Origin: RGIG1902 sp034926865
GTDB taxonomy: Bacteria; Bacillota; Clostridia; Oscillospirales; Butyricicoccaceae
Length of the DNA stretch: 5,550 nt
Direction: 5' to 3'
NCBI GenBank assembly: GCA_034926865.1
Contig: JAYFQP010000011.1
Coordinates: forward strand, 1-5,550
A model generated the notes under the pieces. It was not told the DNA's origin and did not search any database. It saw nothing but the letters and a program-made list of their open reading frames with translations. This document shows positions 1 to 5,241 of this stretch, piece by piece. The position numbers were made by a program, and so were the translations under genes. How positions within the stretch are numbered: the first letter of the stretch is position 1; each line of letters starts with the position of its first letter.

Positions 1-156
1 GAAACCGGCAGAATCCAGCTGAATGAGGAAGTCATGGTAACGGTCACCTACCAGACCAACATCGGGCTGTTCGGCGGCTTCGGCTCGTTCCCCATTACGC
101 TGAGAGCGGACGCGGCGGGAAAGAGCGAGGTTTATTGGAAAACCTTTAGTGATTAG
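1..156 (+). CDS. 3' end of DUF4320-like membrane/pilus-cluster protein, C-terminus altered by insertion
   Basis: Frame 1 is open from the window edge to TAG at 154-156 and encodes 51 residues. The visible part contains TNIGLFGGFGSFPITLRADA and then GKSEVYWK. From memory of the family, this is how DUF4320 proteins of Clostridia pilus/conjugation-type clusters end; no search was run. The family's natural end appears to be about ...EVYWK-stop. Here reading continues through the TGGAAA core (136-141) into the element and adds Thr-Phe-Ser-Asp before TAG. Collapsing the two core copies gives TGG AAA TGA, so the native stop would be TGA and would overlap the ATG now at 5289. The four-residue tail is therefore probably a scar of insertion. 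The start is outside the window. The base composition is GC-richer than the element that follows. The cellular role is unproven; membrane or pilus assembly is inferred from family and neighbour. Confidence 0.72.
   Translation, partial: ETGRIQLNEEVMVTVTYQTNIGLFGGFGSFPITLRADAAGKSEVYWKTFSD
136..141. repeat. Left attachment core (attL), TGGAAA
   Basis: This is one of two TGGAAA copies flanking the element. It encodes Trp-Lys at the native end of the upstream host gene. Host-like coding sequence precedes it and AT-rich non-host sequence follows. Its 6-bp size fits the core reported for Tn554-family transposons. Confidence 0.75.
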
Positions 157-163
157 TGTCTAA
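144..163. repeat. Left terminal inverted repeat
   Basis: CTTTAG (144-149), 8 bp, then GTCTAA (158-163). The two blocks match, inverted and in the mirrored order, TTAGAC-N9-CTAAAG at the right end (5257-5277). The block begins 2 bp inside the core here but 6 bp inside at the right end, so the ends are not symmetrical. It is a likely recombinase binding arm. Confidence 0.55.
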
Positions 164-170
164 CACGTAA
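161..170 (+). repeat. Subterminal direct repeat TAACACGTAA, left copy
   Basis: This 10-bp word recurs in the same orientation at 5215-5224, about 20 bp inside the left core versus about 60 bp inside the right core. It overlaps the left inverted block. It could be an accessory arm site for a recombinase or for the TnpC-like protein; this is inference only. Confidence 0.45.
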
Positions 171-255
171 GATAACAGACATGGCCTTAAAACACATATG
201 GTTCCTCAACACTAAAATTGATAAGACGCAGTGTTCAAGGTCAATGATAGGGCTT

Positions 256-293
256 CGGCTATGGAAGGGGGCTGCGGCCCCCTTCCATAGCCG
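256..293. repeat. Perfect palindrome, 17-bp stem with TGCG loop
   Basis: Bases 256-272 pair without mismatch with 277-293, leaving TGCG (273-276) as the loop. The stem is very GC-rich, with a run of five G opposite five C, in an otherwise AT-rich leader. GTCAA (240-244) and TTGAC (302-306) add a short outer inverted pair. No T-run follows on either strand, so it is not a canonical intrinsic terminator. It may insulate the element's promoter from host readthrough, form a cruciform, or be a dispersed palindromic repeat. Confidence 0.85.
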
Positions 294-301
294 GCGTGAC
301 T

Positions 302-330
302 TTGACTATATAATCGCGGATATATTTTAA
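302..330 (+). promoter_or_regulatory. Possible promoter for the recombinase operon
   Basis: TTGACT at 302-307 resembles a -35 hexamer, and the following stretch is AT-rich (TATATTTTAA at 321-330), but no hexamer has both good sequence and 17-bp spacing. A perfect TATAAT lies at 309-314, although what would be its -35 region falls in the palindrome and does not match. Either way transcription would start upstream of the hairpin leader. This is a weak call. Confidence 0.3.
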
Positions 331-357
331 ATATTAGTAATCAATAAACGATTCAAC

Positions 358-380
358 GATTACCTCAAAGATTACCTCAA
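358..380 (+). repeat. Tandem direct repeat GATTACCTCAA x2
   Basis: GATTACCTCAA at 358-368 and 370-380, with a 12-bp period. Both copies contain GATTACCTC, the exact complement of GAGGTAATC (433-441), which includes most of the tnpA Shine-Dalgarno sequence. The duplicated arm could give two alternative ways to mask the site, or two adjacent protein-binding sites on DNA. Confidence 0.65.
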
Positions 381-441
381 TACGGTAGAATTGTATTGGC
401 ATATCACGTTGTTGATATGTACAATACGTACGGAGGTAATC
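370..441 (+). promoter_or_regulatory. Nested inverted repeat likely sequestering the tnpA ribosome binding site
   Basis: Outer stem: GATTACCTC (370-378) with GAGGTAATC (433-441), 9 bp. Inner stems: GTATTG (393-398) with CAATAC (422-427), and CATATCA (400-406) with TGATATG (413-419), around loop CGTTGT. The GGAGG of tnpA (432-436) lies in the outer stem. A second CAATAC (378-383) could pair with GTATTG (393-398) instead, giving a mutually exclusive fold. This suggests translational control of the first recombinase by RNA structure or by a protein that binds it. The same symmetry could instead be a DNA-binding site. The pairing is read directly; the function is inferred. Confidence 0.55.
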
Positions 442-443
442 TC

Positions 444-1538
444 ATGGAACTATCTGTAACAAAAACAGAAGAAGGCGGCGTTGTCGTTTTACTTGACGGC
501 AATATGAGGATCGTGAAGCCTGTGCAGGATTATTTGAATCAGCAGGCTCGGCTCGGCAGAAGCTTTAATACGCTTCTCGCTAATGGCAGGGATTTAAAGC
601 ACTACTGGGAGTTTTTGAATCATAAGGGTTATGATTACACAAAGATCACGCCTGTAATCATCGGCGAATTCATTCAATTCCTGCGTTCGCCTGACGGTAC
701 GAACGAGAAAATCTTTACCCTTTATGGCGCCAGCAAGCGGACGGGAAAAACGGTGAACAGAATCTTGTCAACGGTATATTGTTTTTACAAATACTGTTGT
801 TTGGTTTCGGAAATTGAAAACCCGATTATGATGGAGGACATAACCCGTCCGCAAAATATGTTCAAGAGCCTTTTGCATCACACACGCCGTAACAACAAAA
901 CACATAAATCAATCTTTAAGATTAAGGAAAGCGAGGCAAGCATAACAATTATTCCGGACGCTCATATTGAGCTTGTTTTGGATAATTTATCAACAGAACG
1001 CGACAAGTTGATTTTCAAGATACTCTACCTGACGGGTGCACGTATCGGCGAGGTTTTAGACCTGAAAATCGAGAACATCCCATACCCTAATTCCGGAGAG
1101 ACTTTTGGCGTGCTTAAAAACATCAAGTCAAAAGGCAAAAACCGTGATTTGTTTATTCCCACGGCACTCATCGAAGAAATCGATGATTTCATAATAAATG
1201 AGCGGTCAGCGATAGAAACGGAGCACAGCTTTCTTTTTGTATCACTGCAAAAACAGTATTTAGGCAAACCACTCACCTATCGCGGGATTTATGAAGTGTT
1301 TTGCAGGGTAAAAGAAAAACTTGGACTTAGCTTCAATTTTCATGACGTCAGGCACACATTTATTACGCATCTGGCGGAAACGGGGATGGATGTAAGCATA
1401 ATCAGCAAAATAGCGGGGCACAGGCATATCTCAACGACTGAAAGGTACACACATCTTTCGGATAAGCACGTCGGCGAGAGCCTTGCAAGATACTGGCAAA
1501 GCAGCATTCTTCTTGGAGGTGGCAGAAATGATAAATAA
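444..1538 (+). CDS. tnpA: TnpA-like tyrosine recombinase
   Basis: A 364-aa DNA strand-exchange enzyme, close in length to Tn554 TnpA (about 361 aa). The N-terminal half (about 24-140) looks like the SAM-like core-binding domain (DYLNQQARLGRSFNTLLANG onward); the catalytic domain spans about 175-350. The full catalytic set is visible: R200 (TGARIGEVL), K230 or K232 (SKGKNR), H300 and R303 (HDVRHTF), H326 (GHRHIS) and nucleophile Y335 (ERYTH). ATG 444 is chosen because GGAGG (432-436) lies 7 bp upstream. An in-frame TTG at 396 would add 16 residues but has no ribosome binding site and lies inside the regulatory inverted repeat. It is the first gene of the operon and overlaps the next by 11 bp. 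It probably catalyses integration and excision jointly with the two larger recombinases. The gene symbol is by analogy with Tn554. Confidence 0.88.
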   Translation: MELSVTKTEEGGVVVLLDGNMRIVKPVQDYLNQQARLGRSFNTLLANGRDLKHYWEFLNHKGYDYTKITPVIIGEFIQFLRSPDGTNEKIFTLYGASKRTGKTVNRILSTVYCFYKYCCLVSEIENPIMMEDITRPQNMFKSLLHHTRRNNKTHKSIFKIKESEASITIIPDAHIELVLDNLSTERDKLIFKILYLTGARIGEVLDLKIENIPYPNSGETFGVLKNIKSKGKNRDLFIPTALIEEIDDFIINERSAIETEHSFLFVSLQKQYLGKPLTYRGIYEVFCRVKEKLGLSFNFHDVRHTFITHLAETGMDVSIISKIAGHRHISTTERYTHLSDKHVGESLARYWQSSILLGGGRNDK

Positions 1539-2994
1539 CATGCCAAAAGAAAATGAATGGTATCTCCAAGACACCGATGATAAGTCCGTGAATTACGGGA
1601 ATAAATACAGATTCCGTTTTGAACAGTTTGAGGCTGAAAAAATCAGACGGCTCATCAAGTCATATGTCTGGCACAATCATCAAACCGGAGCGATGACACT
1701 TAGTTCCATATACAAAAACTATTCAAGTTTTTGTAAGTTTAATTTGTTCGCCTCACAAAATCATATTGATGGCTTGGCGGATTTTGATGCAAATGACGCA
1801 GATAATTACATGACATATTTAAGAATGTCAAAGTCAAAGTATACCGGGAAACCCCTGTGCTACTCAACCCAAAAAGAAACCTTCTCGAATTTTAGAGCTG
1901 TGGTATATTGGGGCCGGATTTTCGCTCCTGAATTGGCTCCGGCACAGGAAGTCTTTCTTGATATTGGATATCCCGGATATCATGCAAAACACAAAATCGA
2001 ATACATTCCGGATGATGTTGTAAAACAAATAAACGCGGCGTTGCTGACTGAGGAAAATCCGTATATCAAATATGGGATCATAATCTTGTTCTCCACCGGA
2101 ATGAGGCGGAGCGAACTGTTAACCCTTGAAGTCGGCTGTGTCACGCCGCACCTGTTAAACGGCGATACATTGACGCTGTATGACTACAAAAACCGGCGCC
2201 AATACAGAAAATTTCCCATAAACCCCATATGCGCGGACGCAATAGCGAAACTGACGGAAATTACTGCTGAAATCAGGGAAAAGGCTGATGTGGGTATCAA
2301 AAAATATTTGTTTCTTTATGAGGGAACAAAACGCGGGAACCCCAACCTAATAAATGTCGTTTCCAAAGATGTGTTTAGAATGTGGATAAACGGATGTACA
2401 AGCTATGGGAAATTTTATCCGGGATTTATGGCCAGACACAACATTACAGGGAGCGATGGCAAAATCTACAAACTAAAGATTCAGCAGTTCCGAAAAACCG
2501 TGGCGACAGATATGTTTAGTAAAAACGTCGATTTGAAGACGATACAAGCATTTTTACGCCATGCGAATCCGGAAACTACCAGAAAATATTATGCGGACGA
2601 CAAGGATATTGACCACGCTGCGCTTTTTGAGAGAGTCGGTATTATCGGAAACATCAATCATATTGATGCTTCCGTTATTGCTAACGAAAATGAGCTTGCA
2701 TGGTTCAGGAAAAACAAGGATAAAGGCGCAAAGATGCGCGACGGATATTGCACGAAGCCTATTGCGGACGGGGAAATATGCGAAAAATTGGTGAATCATC
2801 AGAAATGCTATACATGCAGCCGCTACATTACAACGCCGGAGTATCTACAGGAGCATCGTGATCACTTAGCGGAATTGGAGTCTCAGCTTGCGAATAACAT
2901 CTACGGCGCGCATTACGCCGCGCATTTGAGCCCCACGATAGCCATCCTGAAAGATATTATCGGGAGACTGGAGGCTGTCCGAAATGAATCTTAA
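1528..2994 (+). CDS. TnpB-like tyrosine recombinase with C-terminal cysteine cluster
   Basis: A 488-aa second tyrosine recombinase. Catalytic-domain motifs: R193 (STGMRRSELL), K221 (YDYKNRRQ), R322 (QQFRKT), H345 (LRHANPE) and nucleophile Y354 (RKYY, nine residues after H345 as in its neighbours). The usual first His of HxxR is Gln here (Q319), a departure from both sister enzymes. The tail holds a probable zinc site, C408, C418, C427 and C430 (KCYTCSRYITT), then a helical, likely coiled-coil end. The start at ATG 1528 is set by GGAGG at 1515-1519, 8 bp upstream; an in-frame ATG at 1483 lies deep in tnpA and lacks a site. It overlaps tnpA by 11 bp, which indicates translational coupling. It is shorter than Tn554 TnpB (about 630 aa). 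Whether this or the next gene is the TnpB orthologue cannot be settled here. Confidence 0.87.
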   Translation: MINNMPKENEWYLQDTDDKSVNYGNKYRFRFEQFEAEKIRRLIKSYVWHNHQTGAMTLSSIYKNYSSFCKFNLFASQNHIDGLADFDANDADNYMTYLRMSKSKYTGKPLCYSTQKETFSNFRAVVYWGRIFAPELAPAQEVFLDIGYPGYHAKHKIEYIPDDVVKQINAALLTEENPYIKYGIIILFSTGMRRSELLTLEVGCVTPHLLNGDTLTLYDYKNRRQYRKFPINPICADAIAKLTEITAEIREKADVGIKKYLFLYEGTKRGNPNLINVVSKDVFRMWINGCTSYGKFYPGFMARHNITGSDGKIYKLKIQQFRKTVATDMFSKNVDLKTIQAFLRHANPETTRKYYADDKDIDHAALFERVGIIGNINHIDASVIANENELAWFRKNKDKGAKMRDGYCTKPIADGEICEKLVNHQKCYTCSRYITTPEYLQEHRDHLAELESQLANNIYGAHYAAHLSPTIAILKDIIGRLEAVRNES

Positions 2995-4501
2995 CTCACT
3001 TGCTCTAAAACCGCTGCCGTCTGCCGATAATTTCGCTGACATTATGGTGGGGCCCTCCCGATTTACTGATGATGTCTGGGATCTGACCGATTACATTGAA
3101 CAGAAAACCCGCCCGAATGCGGGGAAGAAAATCCGTTTTAACATCAATAACTGCTCCATTAAAACCGTCATAAAGCAGTATGCTTACTACAAGCTCGGTA
3201 AAATCAAGCCTCAAACGGTCATTGGCTATGTAAACACAAAATTACCTTCATTTGTCCAATACTGCGAGCTGCGGCAGCTGGAAAGCCTGGAAGAATTAAA
3301 CTTTTCGGTTTTAAGCGATTACATCGATTGGCTGAAGAATGAAAAGGGGTTATGTGAACGCTCCTGCTATCAAAACATATATATCATTGCTGAAATAGTA
3401 CGGGTAGGACAAGTCAAGGGCTGGAAGGTTTCTGCCGGCAATCTCTTTTTACAAATCAAGACTGAACTGCTGACGCCCGGAAACTGGCATTTTGACACAG
3501 CAAAATTTCAGCCCATTCCATCCGACGTCTTTGATAAAATACTATTTAGCGCGTTGCACAAAGAAAAAGATGTTCTGACAAAAGCAGGCATTATTATTCA
3601 AAGCCAGACCGGGCTCAGAATCAGCGAGGTTTTAGAAATCAAAAAGGGCTGCCTGTCCACAACGGCTGAAAGCTATACTTTTTTGGAAGTACAGATAGGC
3701 AAAACCGAGAAGGGAGAACCTGTTTCCCACAAAGTGTACGCAAATGAACTGGTTAGGGCAGCCGTTTTAGAATTGGAGCAGGCTACTGAAGGTTTAAGGG
3801 AAAAGAGCGGTCTTCAGGAGCTGTTCATAATTAACAACTGCGGCATTCACAATGTAAAAGTTAACCACTGGACGTATGATCGTCTTGTTTCTTTCATAAA
3901 GCGCTGGGATATACGGGATAAGGATGGAAACCTATACCCTTTAAAATCACATCAATTCAGGGCGACGTTCGTACGGGAGCTGATAAAACAGAACGTCTCG
4001 ATAAACCATATCATGAAACAGTTTTCCCATGTTTCGATTGAGATGACGATGCACTATTTAACATTGCAGGAACATGAGATCCGTGAAATATACACAGAAA
4101 TGATCCTTAGCCCGGAATCAAAGATCGCGGGAATCCGGGCCGCCGAAATCAAAAGCGCGTTAGAGCCGCATTTCAAAGGGAAAACCGCATCCGAAATTGA
4201 GACATTCATATCGGACTTGGCTGAAACAATGAGCTTCAATCCGCTTCCAAACGGTATTTGTCTCTATGATTTCAGGCGTGGTAATTGTACAAACGGAGAT
4301 GGCTGTTTCTTCTACAACTGCCCTAATTATATCACGGAAATTCAATTTTATCCAATTTTAAAAAGAGAGCTGGACTTAATGGAATTGGAAATGAAGCGCT
4401 TTAAGGAGTTAGGGCGTGAGCGCGACTGGCAAAGGCAGTATATTAAGCATCAGCATCTAAAAGAGCTTGTTATCGGATTGGAGGCGCAGTTGAATGATTA
4501 A
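2984..4501 (+). CDS. Second TnpB-like tyrosine recombinase with C-terminal cysteine cluster
   Basis: A 505-aa third tyrosine recombinase of the element. All catalytic residues are present: R212 (SQTGLRISEVL), K240 or K243 (GKTEKGE), H323 and R326 (SHQFRATF), H349 (FSHVSIE) and Y358 (MHYLTL). The N-terminal third resembles a core-binding domain (about 75-165). Like the preceding protein it ends in a cysteine group, C426, C435, C441 and C446, followed by YIT and a charged helical tail (about 455-500). This shared layout suggests the two genes arose from one ancestor, although they are now quite different. ATG 2984 follows GGAGG (2970-2974) by 9 bp and overlaps the previous gene by 11 bp. The role is inferred to be joint strand exchange at the element ends, perhaps one enzyme acting per end or half-site. 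Confidence 0.88.
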   Translation: MNLNSLALKPLPSADNFADIMVGPSRFTDDVWDLTDYIEQKTRPNAGKKIRFNINNCSIKTVIKQYAYYKLGKIKPQTVIGYVNTKLPSFVQYCELRQLESLEELNFSVLSDYIDWLKNEKGLCERSCYQNIYIIAEIVRVGQVKGWKVSAGNLFLQIKTELLTPGNWHFDTAKFQPIPSDVFDKILFSALHKEKDVLTKAGIIIQSQTGLRISEVLEIKKGCLSTTAESYTFLEVQIGKTEKGEPVSHKVYANELVRAAVLELEQATEGLREKSGLQELFIINNCGIHNVKVNHWTYDRLVSFIKRWDIRDKDGNLYPLKSHQFRATFVRELIKQNVSINHIMKQFSHVSIEMTMHYLTLQEHEIREIYTEMILSPESKIAGIRAAEIKSALEPHFKGKTASEIETFISDLAETMSFNPLPNGICLYDFRRGNCTNGDGCFFYNCPNYITEIQFYPILKRELDLMELEMKRFKELGRERDWQRQYIKHQHLKELVIGLEAQLND

Positions 4502-4916
4502 GCGAAATACGGAGGGATTGGATAGATACACAAAATCTCAAAACGCGAAAACCATAGAGAAAGTGAATGCGGCGATTGACAAGCTAAAGCGTTCCCGGCC
4601 TGACAATATCAATTTCAGTACGGTGGCGAAGGAAGCCGGCGTTTCAAAAGCGACACTGTACAATAATGACGTTTTAAAGGAACGTATTTTAGGGCTGAGG
4701 ACAACGAAAAAGGGGGTGGTCAATATTGAACCACCCGCCCACCCGCCGATGGACAGAGCAACGAAGAAAGGCTATCTTGACGAGATCAGAAGACTGCGGG
4801 AAGATAAGAAAAACCTGATTATGCAATTGGTTGAGTTGGAAACTCTGCGCGAGGAGAACGCAAAACTAAGGGCGCAATTAGACAGCATGAAAAGAAAGGA
4901 TGGCTATATATTATGA
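4494..4916 (+). CDS. tnpC: TnpC/DUF6262-like accessory transposition protein
   Basis: A 140-aa basic protein, similar in size and position to Tn554 TnpC (about 125 aa), which in Tn554 affects the efficiency and orientation of insertion rather than strand exchange. The first 35 residues are charged. Residues about 40-60 form a TetR-like helix-turn-helix (NFSTVAKEAGVSKATLY). A proline-rich linker (79-86) is followed by a long coiled coil (about 94-134) with Leu/Ile spacing, for example LREENAKLRAQL. This fits a dimeric DNA-binding architectural or regulatory protein. The start at ATG 4494 has GGAGG at 4480-4484, 9 bp upstream, and overlaps the third recombinase by 8 bp. The TnpC and DUF6262 assignment rests on recollection of the family and on context. 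It is a candidate binder of the end repeats or of the leader. Confidence 0.75.
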   Translation: MIKRNTEGLDRYTKSQNAKTIEKVNAAIDKLKRSRPDNINFSTVAKEAGVSKATLYNNDVLKERILGLRTTKKGVVNIEPPAHPPMDRATKKGYLDEIRRLREDKKNLIMQLVELETLREENAKLRAQLDSMKRKDGYIL

Positions 4917-5095
4917 CAGTTTCCGGTTTAAAAACAATTTTGGAGGGGTTCAGCGATAACGACGAAATTGCTGTCGCTATTACAGTCAATAACCATGAGA
5001 TTCCCGTTGTTACCTATGATATCGGCTTCGGCGCAAGTGAACATGATGAGCTAATGTTGGAAGTGGCGGTCTATAGTTCTGATTTTGATAATTAG
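4913..5095 (+). CDS. Small acidic protein of unknown function
   Basis: A 60-aa, strongly acidic protein with about 14 Asp/Glu. Its start shares ATGA with the stop of the preceding gene, so it is likely translated by coupling; an upstream AAAGGA (4895-4900) is 12 bp away, rather distant. The opening TVSGLKTILEGFSDNDEIAV recalls many small proteins with a helix followed by an acidic turn and a beta strand, but I do not recognise the family. No cysteines, membrane segment or signal peptide are present. It is the last gene of the element's operon. It might help transposition, act as a DNA-mimic-like or protein-binding partner because of its charge, or be minor cargo; none of these is shown. Confidence 0.65.
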   Translation: MTVSGLKTILEGFSDNDEIAVAITVNNHEIPVVTYDIGFGASEHDELMLEVAVYSSDFDN

Positions 5096-5165
5096 AACTG
5101 CGTTATTATCACAAGGGGGTGTTATATATTTGCTTTCCAAAGTATGTTTGCAAATTAAGAGAGTG

Positions 5166-5213
5166 ACTCTTTTACAAAACCATTCTTTAACCGTCTTAGA
5201 CGGTAAAAAGAGT
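5166..5213. repeat. Imperfect inverted repeat at the right end
   Basis: ACTCTTTTAC (5166-5175) faces GTAAAAAGAGT (5203-5213), pairing throughout with one extra A. It shares bases with the 5190-5204 hairpin, so the two folds exclude each other. No U-tract follows. It is a candidate RNA switch or recombinase arm site. Confidence 0.45.
5190..5204. repeat. Short hairpin ACCGTCTTAGACGGT
   Basis: A perfect 6-bp stem with a TTA loop, extendable by TTT/AAA past a one-base bulge. It includes the start of a TTAGACGGTA copy (5196-5205) that recurs at 5257-5266 beside the right core. It is followed by AAAAAG rather than a T-run on the plus strand, so it is not a terminator of the element operon. Confidence 0.5.
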
Positions 5214-5214
5214 A

Positions 5215-5224
5215 TAACACGTAA
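5215..5224 (+). repeat. Subterminal direct repeat TAACACGTAA, right copy
   Basis: Exact copy of the word at 161-170, in the same orientation. It overlaps a TATAAC hexamer at 5213-5218, so it may be a protein site, part of an outward -10 element, or both. Confidence 0.45.
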
Positions 5225-5226
5225 AG

Positions 5227-5233
5227 AAGGTGG
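5227..5233 (+). promoter_or_regulatory. Ribosome binding site AAGGTGG at the element's right end
   Basis: One mismatch to AAGGAGG, 8 bp before GTG 5242. It is the only good site close to the host gene start. The ATG at 5289 itself has only GGA immediately adjacent, which is too near to work. A TATAAC hexamer at 5213-5218 just upstream could be an outward -10, but no convincing -35 is seen. Confidence 0.45.
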
Positions 5234-5241
5234 TTTCATCA

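Larger units (their letters stand above)
157..443 (+). other. Left-end leader of the element, non-coding
   Basis: About 290 bp between the stop of the interrupted host gene and the chosen start of tnpA. No convincing coding region is seen. It holds the left terminal repeat (144-163), a perfect palindrome (256-293), AT-rich promoter-like sequence (302-330), tandem GATTACCTCAA repeats (358-380) and a nested inverted repeat covering the tnpA ribosome binding site (370-441). It probably combines recombination sites with the operon's promoter and 5' untranslated region. Confidence 0.6.

Noticed and set aside
256..301. Intrinsic terminator
   Set aside because: The stem is strong but neither strand has a T-run after it.
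358..380. CRISPR-like repeat
   Set aside because: Only two short 11-bp copies one base apart, with no spacers; better explained as anti-SD or protein-binding repeats.
396..443. TTG start giving a 380-aa TnpA-like protein
   Set aside because: There is no ribosome binding site before 396 and the extension lies in the inverted-repeat leader, whereas ATG 444 has GGAGG at the right distance and gives the usual TnpA length.
1483..1527. Earlier in-frame ATG for the second recombinase
   Set aside because: It lies well inside tnpA with no Shine-Dalgarno sequence; ATG 1528 has GGAGG 8 bp upstream and an overlap equal to that of the next gene pair.
2554..2799. Overlapping ORFs on both strands within the second recombinase
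   Set aside because: They lie inside a well-supported gene with intact motifs and have no signals of their own.
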